A stretch of 64,000 nucleotides of DNA from contig NZ_JACLYU010000004.1 of assembly GCF_016899725.1 (NCBI RefSeq), positions 1 to 64,000 of the forward strand. Reading direction: 5' to 3'. Both the position numbers and the translations under genes were made by a program. Below the pieces are notes generated by a model that was not told the origin of the DNA, did not search any database, and worked only from the letters and a program-made list of their open reading frames with translations. This DNA comes from Bifidobacterium pullorum subsp. saeculare (GTDB taxonomy: Bacteria > Actinomycetota > Actinomycetes > Actinomycetales > Bifidobacteriaceae). Shown here one piece after another: positions 18,441-27,046 of the stretch; the stretch's first letter is position 1, and each line of letters begins with the position of its first letter.

Positions 18441-20009
18441 TCAGGCGAAGGACTCGCTCTTAGGCAGGGCCGTGTTGGAGGTCATGTACCGCATGAGCTC
18501 CTCCTGGTTGGTCTGCTTCGCGTCGAAGACACCGGTGATCGATCCGGCGCTCATCGTGTAGATGCGGTCGCAGATGCCAAGCAACTCGGGCAGCTCGGAG
18601 CTGATCACGACGACGGCGGAGCCGGCGTCAGCAAGCTGATCGATGATTTCGTAGATGTCGTACTTGGCGCCGACATCGATGCCACGTGTCGGTTCGTCAA
18701 GGATGAGCACCTTCGGATTGGTGGCCATCCATTTGGCAAGTACGACCTTCTGCTGGTTACCACCGGAAAGATTGCCGGCAGGCATTTCAATCGTCGGCGC
18801 TTTGGTGCGGAATTCCCTGCGGTACTGTTCGGCGACCTGCTTCTCACGGGTCTCGTCAATCACACCGTGTTTGCTCAGGGCCTTGAGGCTGGCCATCGAA
18901 GTATTCTCTCGAATGGTCTTCATGAGATTCAGGCCATATACCTTGCGGTCCTCGGTGGCGTAGGCGACACCATGGTCGATGGCGGAACGCACGGTCGGGA
19001 AGGAGACTTCCTTGCCTTCAAGGAAGACCTTGCCACTGGCATGAGTGCCATACTGGCGACCGAATACGCTCATCGCAGTCTCGGTGCGACCTGCACCGAT
19101 GAGACCGGCCAATCCCACGATCTCACCCTCACGCACGTTGAAGTTCACACCCTTGGCGACCAGACGATGCTCGTCAAGGGGATGGTACATCTTCCAGTCC
19201 TCGACACGGAACATCTCCTTGCCGATCTTCGGCGTATGCTCCGGATACCTGTTGGTCAGCGGACGCCCCACCATGTCACGAATCAAGGCATCCTGGTCGA
19301 GCGGGTGAGAGGCATCGATCTCGAAATGGGAGATGGTCTGGCCGTCACGAATCACCTGCACGGCATCGGCGGATGCCGCAATCTCATTAAGCTTGTGCGA
19401 GATGATGATGGCGGTGATGCCCTGCTCGCGGCGCAGGTTGTCGACAAGTTTGAGCAGCTTGGCCGAATCCTCGTCATTCAACGCCGCAGTGGGCTCGTCA
19501 AGGATGAGCAGCTTGACGTCCTTGGTCAGCGCCTTGGCGATTTCGACCAACTGTTGTTTGCCGACGCCGATGTTGGAAATCTTGGTGTCAGGATTCTCGT
19601 CGAGACCGACCGTACCCATGACGTCCAGCGCGATTCTGCGCTGTTCGTCCGCATCGATGGCGATTCCCTTGGTGCGCTGGTTGCCGAGGAAGATATTCTC
19701 CTCGATAGTCATATACGGCACCAACGCGAGCTCCTGGTGGATAATCACGATGCCTTTCGCCTCGGAATCGCGAATCGCCCCGAACTTACAGGTCTCGCCG
19801 TTGTAGATGATGTCACCCTCATAGGTACCGTAGGGATACACCCCCGACAGCACATTCATCAGAGTGGATTTGCCGGCGCCGTTCTCGCCACAAATCGAGA
19901 AGATCTGGCCGCGTTTGACGGTGATGTTCACGTCATTCAATGCGGTGACCGGACCGAAGCGCTTGATGATATGACGCATCTCGAGGATGACGTCGTCATT
20001 GTTGGCCAC
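18441..20009 (-). CDS. gguA: Sugar ABC transporter ATP-binding protein, duplicated (GguA/XylG type)
   Basis: 522 residues with two ABC domains, as in all CUT2 sugar importers. The first (about 8-245) has Walker A GENGAGKST, signature-region IGVGKQQLVEIAKAL and Walker B LLILDEPTAAL. The second (about 265-510) has LAGLIGAGRTETAMS as a degenerate Walker A, LSGGNQQKVVLAKWM and Walker B VLILDEPTRGIDVGAK. The start is taken as GTG 20009 because AGGAGG lies five bases upstream; an in-frame ATG at 20051 has no such site. It follows the binding-protein gene after 176 bases containing a strong hairpin. Confidence 0.92.
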   Translation of the reverse strand: MANNDDVILEMRHIIKRFGPVTALNDVNITVKRGQIFSICGENGAGKSTLMNVLSGVYPYGTYEGDIIYNGETCKFGAIRDSEAKGIVIIHQELALVPYMTIEENIFLGNQRTKGIAIDADEQRRIALDVMGTVGLDENPDTKISNIGVGKQQLVEIAKALTKDVKLLILDEPTAALNDEDSAKLLKLVDNLRREQGITAIIISHKLNEIAASADAVQVIRDGQTISHFEIDASHPLDQDALIRDMVGRPLTNRYPEHTPKIGKEMFRVEDWKMYHPLDEHRLVAKGVNFNVREGEIVGLAGLIGAGRTETAMSVFGRQYGTHASGKVFLEGKEVSFPTVRSAIDHGVAYATEDRKVYGLNLMKTIRENTSMASLKALSKHGVIDETREKQVAEQYRREFRTKAPTIEMPAGNLSGGNQQKVVLAKWMATNPKVLILDEPTRGIDVGAKYDIYEIIDQLADAGSAVVVISSELPELLGICDRIYTMSAGSITGVFDAKQTNQEELMRYMTSNTALPKSESFA

Positions 20010-20126
20010 TGTTGCCTCCTGGTTGGTTCCTTCTTTGTGCCCTGCGGACATGCCGGGAGCGCCGCGCCACGCGTCCTTGCGTTGTTTCGCTCGGCTTGGG
20101 GCACGGCGCCCCTGCTGTCGGCCCTT

Positions 20127-20156
20127 CCGGGGCCGGCCTACCTCAGCCGGCCCCGG
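20127..20156 (-). terminator. Intra-operon hairpin between chvE-like and gguA-like genes
   Basis: CCGGGGCCGGC (20127-20137) pairs perfectly with GCCGGCCCCGG (20146-20156), 8-base loop, no T run. Such hairpins after the binding-protein gene commonly act as partial terminators or 3' mRNA stabilisers, so that binding protein is made in excess over the membrane parts. Confidence 0.65.
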
Positions 20157-20185
20157 TATGGCCGTTCATCGCCCTGGCGTCACTG

Positions 20186-21295
20186 TCACAGGCCGGCATC
20201 TTTGGCGGAGATATAGCCGGAGTCGACCAACACCTCCTTGATGTTGTCCTTGTCCACGGTGACCGGTGTCAGCAGCTTCGAGGGCACATCCTTCGTGCCG
20301 TTGTTGTAGGAGTCGGAGAAATCGGGCTTCTTGCCAGAGACGAGGTCATGAATCAGCTCCGCAGTGGCCTTGGCCAGCTCACGGGTGTCCTTGTACACCG
20401 TCATGGACTGCTTGCCCTGCACGATGGCCTGCACATTGGCCTTCTCAGCGTCCTGGCCAGTAATGATCGGATAGTAGTCCCATCCAGCGGCGTCGACGGC
20501 ATTGTACGTGCCGGTCGCCTCGGCGTCGTTCTGTGCGAGCACCGCATCAAGATGAGTGCCATCATTGTAGAAGGAGTTGATACGGTTCTCCATCTCGGAC
20601 TGGGCCTTCTGACGGTCCCAGTTGTCGATGCCGATGGATTGCCATTCCGCGGCGCTGGCCGGCACCTTACCCGACTTGGCCTGCAGCACACCGGACTCGT
20701 AGTACTTGCCGAGCACATCCCAAGCGCCCTTGAAGTACTCGCTCGCATTGTTGTCGGTCGGGGAACCCGCCATGAGTTCCACGTTGAACGGACCGGTCTT
20801 GCCATCCTTGAGCCCGAGCTTTTCCTCGATGTACTGACCTTGGAGCTTACCGACCTCCTGCAGCGAGAATGTGGTGTAATAGTCGACCGCGTCAGTGTTC
20901 ATAATCAGTCGGTCATAGGCAATCACCGTACCGCCGTTGGCCTTGACCTGCTCTGCAGCTGCGCCAGTGGACGTGCCATCGATGGAGGCGATGACCACGT
21001 AATCCATGTCGTTGTTCGCCATATTCTGAATCTGCGAAGTCTGCAGATCGGTCTTGCCATCGGCATACTGCAGAGTGACCTCGTAGCCGTACTTCTCCAG
21101 CTGCTGCTTGAGGTTGTTGCCGTCAATCTTCCAACGCTCAAGCATCTGCTCCGGCATCGAGATGCCAACCTTGACATCCTTGGCATCCTTCGGCCCCGCA
21201 GAGTCGCCACCGCCTCGCGTACTTCCGCACGCGGAGACCGGGATGAGCATCGCAGCCGCGGCCGCGGCCGCGGCGATCTTGGTCCACTTCTTCAT
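20186..21295 (-). CDS. chvE: Sugar ABC transporter substrate-binding lipoprotein (ChvE/XylF type)
   Basis: 369 residues. A lipoprotein signal: KK, a poly-Ala hydrophobic stretch, then lipobox VSAC with Cys near residue 23. The mature part is a periplasmic-binding-protein type 1 fold closely patterned on ChvE: KVGISMPEQMLERWKIDGNN, YADGKTDLQTSQIQNM, VVIASIDGTSTG, VIAYDRLIMN, PFNVELMAGSPTDNNA, ITGQDAEKANVQAIVQGKQ, VYKDTRELA. ChvE-type proteins bind aldoses such as arabinose, galactose, glucose or xylose. AAAGGA precedes ATG 21295. It heads the minus-strand operon chvE-gguA-gguB. The A+T-rich region upstream holds an inverted repeat (21368-21385). Confidence 0.93.
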   Translation of the reverse strand: MKKWTKIAAAAAAAAMLIPVSACGSTRGGGDSAGPKDAKDVKVGISMPEQMLERWKIDGNNLKQQLEKYGYEVTLQYADGKTDLQTSQIQNMANNDMDYVVIASIDGTSTGAAAEQVKANGGTVIAYDRLIMNTDAVDYYTTFSLQEVGKLQGQYIEEKLGLKDGKTGPFNVELMAGSPTDNNASEYFKGAWDVLGKYYESGVLQAKSGKVPASAAEWQSIGIDNWDRQKAQSEMENRINSFYNDGTHLDAVLAQNDAEATGTYNAVDAAGWDYYPIITGQDAEKANVQAIVQGKQSMTVYKDTRELAKATAELIHDLVSGKKPDFSDSYNNGTKDVPSKLLTPVTVDKDNIKEVLVDSGYISAKDAGL

Positions 21296-21367
21296 GGCTT
21301 AGGGATCCTTTCTTCGTTGATCGGAGTTCACTTCCCCATAGCGGGTTCGGCTCTTTCACCGATTCCC

Positions 21368-21385
21368 GTGATTTGAATATATCAC
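21368..21385. promoter_or_regulatory. GTGAT-N8-ATCAC inverted repeat upstream of the sugar-transporter operon
   Basis: GTGAT (21368-21372) and ATCAC (21381-21385) flank TTGAATAT in an A+T-rich stretch 73 bases before the chvE-like start. On the minus strand TATATT inside the repeat could be the -10. It differs from the TTAGT/ACTAA element at xylB, so this operon may answer to another regulator. Confidence 0.45.
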
Positions 21386-21451
21386 ATAGTTCATTGATTT
21401 AATAATATGAATCGCCGAAATTTCAGATAAGTCAGACAGGCCACCTGGTTG

Positions 21452-22800
21452 TGCCCGATGTTTTGCGCAAATGTGGCCTGGTCCGTCGTCGGGGGAATGA
21501 CTTCAGTCGGTTGATTGCATGATGCCGTCGAGCCGGGACATGTCCAGGTAGCGGCGGCTCGACCAATCGTTGGCGGTGACGTAGCGGATCCTGGCGCAGA
21601 TGAGCATGAGCGCGCTCCTGCCATCCGGGAAGCTGCCGACGACGCGGGTGCGGCGGCGGATCTCCCGGTTCAATCGTTCGATCATGTTGTTCGTGCGGAT
21701 CCGCCGACGGTGCTCGACGGGGTAGTCGTCGAGCAGGTAGGTGGTCGACTCGCCTATGCCCTCCCTGAGGCAGGATGCGGCGGCCTTCAATCCGCGGGAT
21801 TCCATCTGCGCGGCCACATCCTCCGCCTTCCTCAACGCGGCGTCGCGGGATTCCATGGCGAACACGGCCTTGAGCGCGCCGGCCGCCCATGCCATGTGTT
21901 TGCGGCTGACCCTGGAGAGCACGTTGCGCATGAAGTGGACCGTGCACCGCTGGTACCGCGCGCCGGGCAGCATCGCGTTCACCGTGGCCACCAGCCCGGC
22001 GCACCGGTCGCCCGCCACCAGGCGCACGCCCTTCAGACCGCGTTCGATCAGGCTCCTGACGAACCGCTCCCAGCTGGCCCTGTCCTCCTTCATGCCCTCC
22101 GCGACCCCGACGACCTCCCGATGGCCCGTGTCGTCCACGCCGATCGCGACCAGCACGCTCACGTTCTCGACCGACCCGCCCCACGTGCGCCTGTCGCCGC
22201 ACGCCGTCCACGAACAGGTACGGGTACGAACGCTCCAACGGCCTGTTGCGCCATTCGTCGATCTGCGCGTACACCCCCTTGAGCTTGTCCGAGAGCGTCT
22301 GCGAGGGCATCCGCTCGCCCCACAGCAGGCGGCTGATGTCGTCGACCTGACGGGTCGAGACGCCGGCCAGGTACATGTCGATCAGCGCCTCCTCGACGCT
22401 CTGCTCACGACGCCTGTAGCGGTCGATCACCGCCGACTCGAACAGCGCGCCCTTGAGCTTGGGGACCCTGAGGGTCACGGTCCCGGCCTTCACGGTCAGG
22501 TCACGCTCGTAATGACCCGCCCGGTACGCCCTCCTCTCCCCGGTGCGCTCGTACCTGGCCGCGCCGGTGATCTCGTCCGCCTCCGCGTCCAGCATCGCGT
22601 TCAACAGCTCCTCGACCTTCCGGGACACCAATCGGCCCAGCTTCGTCTCGAGCATGTTCTCATCGACCTGTAGAATCTGATCCTGCATGGTTCCGTCGCC
22701 TCTTTCCATAGCGGTTTTGTTTGGCGACTGAAATCGCACCCAGACGACGGGCCATGCCTCTTCATTCAGGCCTCAACCAAAGTGCGCAACAAACCGGGCG
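21452..22800 (-). mobile_element. IS256-family insertion sequence (approximate ends)
   Basis: About 1.35 kb carrying one mutator-type transposase gene that is now frameshifted. Imperfect terminal inverted repeats are visible: TGCCCGATGTTTTGCGCAA beginning near 21452 on the plus strand, and CGCCCGGTTTGTTGCGCAC beginning near 22800 on the minus strand. I see no matching 8-9 bp target duplication in the flanking bases, so either the ends are slightly misplaced or the element marks a rearrangement. It forms the left border of the accessory segment that extends to guaA. Confidence 0.8.
21503..22688 (-). pseudogene. IS256-family (mutator-type) transposase, frameshifted
   Basis: Read from ATG 22688 (MQDQILQVDENMLETKLGRL), the first part has the family's N-terminal region (KVEELLNAMLDAEADEITGA, RYRRREQSVEEALIDMYLAGVS) up to the first catalytic Asp in YPYLFVDGV. 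The frame then shifts at about 22186-22200, where one extra base gives VRRQAHVG instead of the expected DG-x4-R-x-WGG. The rest continues in another frame to 21503: RTWGGSVENVSVLVAIGVDD, LVAGDRCAGLVATVNAMLPGA with the second Asp, CTVHFMRNVLS, and the C-terminal SNNMIERLNREIRRR-like NNMIERLNREIRRRTRVVG with the Glu. IS256 transposases are normally single ORFs without programmed shifting, so it is likely inactive or contains a sequencing error. Confidence 0.88.
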
Positions 22801-22857
22801 TTATCATTGAAGGCATTCACGTTCGACGATATCGAGTTTTAGCGAGACATAGCTGGA

Positions 22858-25293
22858 ATGAACAATACGGTCGCAACTGCTTTCTTCATGGATGACGACA
22901 GGCCGCTCATCCAATACGAGCTCGCATTCCAAGAGAAGCCGAAGCTCCTCATGGCTGAACCCAGTTCTTTCGGAAGCTCATCGGGTGCCAGAGAGGTTTA
23001 TGCTGGCGTGACCGAGACGCTTGAGGACAGCATCAAGTGGGAACCACGCGTAGACGAGGCGGACAAGCTCGACTACATCGTCGCGGTGAGCAGCGGCGTC
23101 CTTTCCGGCCTTATTGATGTCTTCTACGTGGGCGAGCTCTCCCTCGACCGCGCAAACGAGTGGGGTAGGGACAAGATCGAGAAGGTGGTGATGAAGGTCG
23201 CCCACGTGGAAGGTTACTCCGGGGATGACCTAAGCGACGCGATAAAGACGCTCGAGAAGAACCACCCGCTTGCGGCTGATGGCAACACCAACGACTTCGG
23301 CGGAGGACTGCAGCACCACCTTCGCGACTTCTCGCACCATTTCAGCATCGGCGGCCTGTTCTTCTCGATATTCACCCAGTTCACCGGGCTTGTCGTGGGA
23401 ACCGACAAGGCGGGCATGCCGCACGTCGTTCCCGTCCCCAAGTCGCACAGGGCCTGCATCGGAAAGAACTTCCAGGAGAAGATCGCCTTTGGAACCATCG
23501 GCTGGTTCTTCCACATGGTAAGCGACATGGCAGGCTCCAGCGGTGCGCTCATGGGCGGCACCGGCATTCCCGGCCCACTCGTATCGTTCATGAAGGAGCT
23601 CTCGGCGCTCCCGTTCTTCAAAGAGTCCGGCGACGGAGACATGGGCTTCCGTCTGTGGGTAACCAAGCTCTTCAACGGAACCTTGCTTGCCGATCACAAC
23701 GAGAACGGCAGGATAATCAAGGACAGCGTCAAGAAGTTCGACCTGCGCACCGAGGTCGGCATACTCGGCGAGGTCGGAAGGCAGACCATCCCGGTGCTCA
23801 TAAACCAGTGCGTCGTGCGCGGGTTCTACTTCTGCAGGAGGCTTGCCCGCGAGGTCCGGGACCTTGGGATACGCTGCATTGGCGACCTCGAGCGAATCGC
23901 CCCCGAGGACATTCTTCCCTGGGGCACCCCCGCCATGCGCCGCATGGTCACCGTGTCGAGCGGCGTCTTCACCGGCGTGGACATCGCCGACGCCGCCGTG
24001 AGGGCCATCATGGGCAAGGACCCCGTCACGTTTTTCCTACGCGTGAACTACGTGGGCGTGGCGACTTTCGTGATCGCCTGCGTCGTAGACGTAAACGCCA
24101 CGCTCAAAGACAGGGAGTTGGAAGAGGGCGAGAGCCCGGAGGAGGCATACGAGCACGGGCTTTCCGACCTTGGCTGTCTCAAGCTCGACTTTATGCAGGC
24201 GCGAATGCTGCACTCAATCGAATACGCCATCGTCGCCCACGACATCACAGAAGAGAAGCACCCAAAGCACGCCGAGAGGAAGCGCGCGTGGCTCAAGGAA
24301 TGGAGCGAGATGGTCGTCGAAACGGTCGACCTCGCTTGGGCAGCAAACGCCGGGTACTTCCTGGGCAGTGATGCCATATACGACTCCGTCGCGACACGGC
24401 TCGATAACTGCGCGAACAGCTCCTGGCTGTGGCTCGTCGCGATGGAAGCAAAGCGGTTCAAGCCCTACGTTCCGCTACATGGCGACAACGACAAGCTCTA
24501 CAAGGGGCTCAAGCTCGGCAGCGACTACCTCGGCGAGGTGTTCTGCGAGCGCCAGAGCGTCGTGGGAAAGAAGGACCTCACGAAGCTAGACAAAGCGGTT
24601 AACAACGCACGCGGTAAGCTTGACGGTGCCGTGACCAAACGTGTCGTTGGAGCTGCGGGAACCGTGGTTGTCGTGGCAGCGACTGGTGGTCTCGCGTTCT
24701 ACTTCGCACCCGCCATAGCACCGACATTGGCTGCGGCTCTGGGGCTTGAGGCGGCCGCGCTGCACGGAGCTGCTCTCACGAGTGCCAGCCTTGCATTTCT
24801 TGGCGGCGGCGCCATCGCCGCCGGTGGCGCCGGCATGGCAGGCGGGACTATGCTCATAGCTGGCGGCGGCGCGCTGCTCGGAGCCGTCGGTGGATCCGGC
24901 GTCTCTGCCGCAACGTCGATGGCGCTTGTGACGAACGGGGGCTACGTGCTGGACGAGTGCGCCAAGCTCGTAGCCTTCTGCGAGGAAGTGCTTATCGGGC
25001 GGTACGGCGACCTTAACTCCGTCGCTGAAATCCATACCGTGCTGAACCAGCGGATAGTCGAGCTTGAAGTTGAGATTGAAGCAGTAAAACGCAGGGTGCC
25101 TGACAATGAGGTTCCCGAGGACGATGACGATAAGACCGACGACAAGGAAGATATCAGCCCAAAGAGGATGATCAAGATCATGAACCGAAGCAGAAAGTAC
25201 ATGAGACGCAGCAGTGACGAGCTCGCCAAGGCTCTGAAGACAGCGACCAAGAAGATGAGCGCCCTGCCAGCTGTTGGTAAGACGGAATCATGA
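22858..25293 (+). CDS. Large uncharacterised protein with a glycine-rich hydrophobic region
   Basis: 811 residues; I cannot name a family or function. Visible: a hydrophilic N-terminus; a middle part with HHLRDFSHHFSIGGLFFSI (about 153-171) and WFFHMVSDMAGSSGA (about 216-230), where His-x3-Ser-Asp and clustered His could be a catalytic or metal site; and IPGPLVSFMKELSALPFF. A long Gly/Ala-rich hydrophobic stretch (about 596-690) is long enough for several membrane passes. Then come a charged predicted coil (QRIVELEVEIEAVKRR), an acidic run (PEDDDDKTDDKED) and a basic C-terminus. The ribosome site before ATG 22858 is poor, and the start lies only 57 bases past the IS end, so the original 5' region may be lost. 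Base composition and codon use are less G+C-rich than the flanking housekeeping genes; it resembles gut Coriobacteriia-style sequence to me, which is impression only. Confidence 0.75.
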   Translation: MNNTVATAFFMDDDRPLIQYELAFQEKPKLLMAEPSSFGSSSGAREVYAGVTETLEDSIKWEPRVDEADKLDYIVAVSSGVLSGLIDVFYVGELSLDRANEWGRDKIEKVVMKVAHVEGYSGDDLSDAIKTLEKNHPLAADGNTNDFGGGLQHHLRDFSHHFSIGGLFFSIFTQFTGLVVGTDKAGMPHVVPVPKSHRACIGKNFQEKIAFGTIGWFFHMVSDMAGSSGALMGGTGIPGPLVSFMKELSALPFFKESGDGDMGFRLWVTKLFNGTLLADHNENGRIIKDSVKKFDLRTEVGILGEVGRQTIPVLINQCVVRGFYFCRRLAREVRDLGIRCIGDLERIAPEDILPWGTPAMRRMVTVSSGVFTGVDIADAAVRAIMGKDPVTFFLRVNYVGVATFVIACVVDVNATLKDRELEEGESPEEAYEHGLSDLGCLKLDFMQARMLHSIEYAIVAHDITEEKHPKHAERKRAWLKEWSEMVVETVDLAWAANAGYFLGSDAIYDSVATRLDNCANSSWLWLVAMEAKRFKPYVPLHGDNDKLYKGLKLGSDYLGEVFCERQSVVGKKDLTKLDKAVNNARGKLDGAVTKRVVGAAGTVVVVAATGGLAFYFAPAIAPTLAAALGLEAAALHGAALTSASLAFLGGGAIAAGGAGMAGGTMLIAGGGALLGAVGGSGVSAATSMALVTNGGYVLDECAKLVAFCEEVLIGRYGDLNSVAEIHTVLNQRIVELEVEIEAVKRRVPDNEVPEDDDDKTDDKEDISPKRMIKIMNRSRKYMRRSSDELAKALKTATKKMSALPAVGKTES

Positions 25294-25361
25294 GTGACAT
25301 TGAGGGACAAGCGCCAGCTGCCAACAACGTCGTTCCGACAATAAGCACTGATGCGCTCTAA
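25290..25361 (+). pseudogene. Short ORF overlapping the 811-codon gene, probable gene remnant
   Basis: ATG 25290 overlaps the previous stop as ATGA and reads 23 codons (MSDIEGQAPAANNVVPTIST...) to a stop at 25359-25361. A second start at 25351 in another frame gives 32 codons (RSKKRKGFVGNSISETVRKA...) to 25449, and an ATGA overlap there opens nine more codons. The arrangement suggests one small downstream gene of the same operon that has been broken by frame changes. It has no recognisable domain. The alternative is that these are chance frames. Confidence 0.35.
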
Positions 25362-25674
25362 GAAACGCAAGGGGTTTGTCGGCAATTCCATAAGCGAAAC
25401 TGTACGAAAAGCGGCTGGCAACTCGCTGCCGAGCAATATCGGAGCATGAATGTCATCGTTGTTCAAAAGCTCTAGCGCACTTAAGCCTCTCACCTGCCCT
25501 GCCCTTCATTCCGAGTAGATGAGAGTAAGTCCGAGCAGGTTAGAGTGGATAAGGGTAGCCAGCGCACAGCCCGACCATCATTAGAATAAAAGCCCGCAGT
25601 TCGGCTCCATGACGTGCCGCCTGCTAAGCAATTGGCGCGGGTAAGAAAAGGGCCGAGTAGGTAAGAGCAGTTTC
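25294..25674. other. Non-coding 380-base stretch between two accessory genes
   Basis: Apart from the micro-ORFs up to 25475, no gene is supported. The segment is noticeably A+T-richer than the housekeeping regions (31 of 60 G+C at 25501-25560, hand-counted) and contains three copies of a 15-base motif described separately. No hairpin with a T tail was found. Confidence 0.55.
25511..25667. repeat. Three imperfect 15-base direct repeats (CCGAGYAGRTNAGAG)
   Basis: CCGAGTAGATGAGAG at 25511, CCGAGCAGGTTAGAG at 25531 and CCGAGTAGGTAAGAG at 25653. The first two are 20 bases apart; the third is 122 bases further on, 8 bases before the 3' end of the ATPase gene. Spacing is not regular enough for a CRISPR array or typical iterons; a protein-binding cluster is possible. 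Confidence 0.6.
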
Positions 25675-26943
25675 CTAGCAGTCTGCTCCCGCCGAAGCGT
25701 CCCGCTGCGCCACCCCGAACGTCCGCCCTTCCCCGATCAGATCCGTCACGTTCTCGTGCACGATGCCGCCGCGGTGCTGTATCGGGTCTCCGCGCGTGAT
25801 GACGAACTTGGGCCAGTTGTCCCGTATCTGCTCGAGCGGGCGGTATTCGCGCTCCTCAGTTGCGCGGTCGTTCATGATGGTCATCGCCACCTGCACGTAG
25901 GCGTACTCCATCTCCGGAGAGCGCATGACGAAGTCGCACTCGAGCTTACCGATGCGGCCCACACTCACCTCGTAGCCCAGGCTCCGGGCGTAGCTGTACA
26001 CGATGTTCTCAAGCACCGGCCCGTAGTTGATGCGGTTGTCGGTGTTGAGGGCGAAGTAGAAGCTCAGGTCGGCGAGATAGTACTTCTGCTCCCCCTGGAG
26101 CGACTTGCGCGACTTCATATCGAAGCGTGCGCACTTGCTGATGATCTTGGCGTCCTCGAGAATCTGGAGGTAGCGGTTGAGCGTCTCTCGCTTGATGCGG
26201 ACGCCCTGCCGCCCGAGGTCGGAGAGGATGTTCGAGAGCGAGGTCGTCGCGCCGAAGTTGTTGATCACGTAGTCACGCACCCGGTTGAAGACCGAGACGT
26301 TCTTCACCTTCACGCGCCGGCGGATGTCCTTCTCGAAAATCTCCCTGATGACGGAGCTCACATAGGCGCGCTTGTCCGCCATCCTGGGGTAGTCGAGCGC
26401 CTTGGGGAAGCCACCCTCGAGGATGTAACGGTCAAGCTCGGCCACAGGGTTGGGGTCGACCGCCTGCCCGAGGAAGCGCTTCATCTCACGGTACTCCTTG
26501 AAGCTGAGCGTCTGCACCTCGAACTCGACGTAGCGCCCCGTCAACTTGGTGGCGAGCTCGCCGGAAAGCAGGTAGGAGTTCGACCCGGTGATGAAGATGG
26601 AGAACCCGCCCTCGGCGCGGAACTCGTTCACCACCTCCTCGAACCCCTCAACGTTCTGCACCTCATCGATGAAGAGGTACTTCATGCCGCTGATCTTGAG
26701 CGCGGGCTCTATCAGCGCCTCGAGCTGGTCCGGCGTCTTCACCGAGCGGAAGCCGTACCGGTCGAGGTCGAGGTGGATGATGTGGTCCTCCTCCACCCCC
26801 GTGGCCCTGAGCTCCTCGGCGATGGTCTGCATGAGGCACGACTTGCCGCACCGGCGTACCCCGGTGAGGACCTTGATCACGCCATCGTCGTGGTAGAACC
26901 CGCGGATCTTCTCGAGGTAGTCCTCGCGCTCGAACAGACGCAC
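25675..26943 (-). CDS. ATP-binding protein, AAA-like with DUF4143 C-terminal domain
   Basis: 422 residues. The N-terminal AAA_14-type ATPase has Walker A GVRRCGKSC (about 27-35), Walker B YLFIDEVQNVEGFEE near 90 and sensor FITGSNSYLLSGE; note Cys rather than Thr/Ser at the end of the P-loop (GKSC). A middle winged-helix part (TSLSNILSDLGRQGVRIKRETLNRYLQILEDAKII) leads to the DUF4143 C-terminal region with restriction-enzyme-like sequence (NRINYGPVLENIVYSYARSLGYEVSVG, LECDFVMR). The role of this widespread family is not established; members are common in mobile regions of gut bacteria. Start is GTG 26943 with a weak ribosome site. It is convergent with the 811-codon gene. Confidence 0.87.
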   Translation of the reverse strand: MRLFEREDYLEKIRGFYHDDGVIKVLTGVRRCGKSCLMQTIAEELRATGVEEDHIIHLDLDRYGFRSVKTPDQLEALIEPALKISGMKYLFIDEVQNVEGFEEVVNEFRAEGGFSIFITGSNSYLLSGELATKLTGRYVEFEVQTLSFKEYREMKRFLGQAVDPNPVAELDRYILEGGFPKALDYPRMADKRAYVSSVIREIFEKDIRRRVKVKNVSVFNRVRDYVINNFGATTSLSNILSDLGRQGVRIKRETLNRYLQILEDAKIISKCARFDMKSRKSLQGEQKYYLADLSFYFALNTDNRINYGPVLENIVYSYARSLGYEVSVGRIGKLECDFVMRSPEMEYAYVQVAMTIMNDRATEEREYRPLEQIRDNWPKFVITRGDPIQHRGGIVHENVTDLIGEGRTFGVAQRDASAGADC

Positions 26944-27046
26944 ACTGGCCCCAATCTCTCGACTAGGGCCAGTGTAGCAAATATCTCGTTTATCGGGGTA
27001 TTTTTAGCAAAACTGACGATTTATACCCCCATAACTGCCGAATTTC

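Noticed and set aside
21452..22800. Programmed frameshift in the IS256-type transposase
   Set aside because: IS256-family transposases are single ORFs, and no slippery heptamer is evident at the shift near 22190; mutation or sequencing error is more likely.
25500..25670. CRISPR-like array
   Set aside because: Only three degenerate 15-base copies with unequal spacing and no cas genes nearby.
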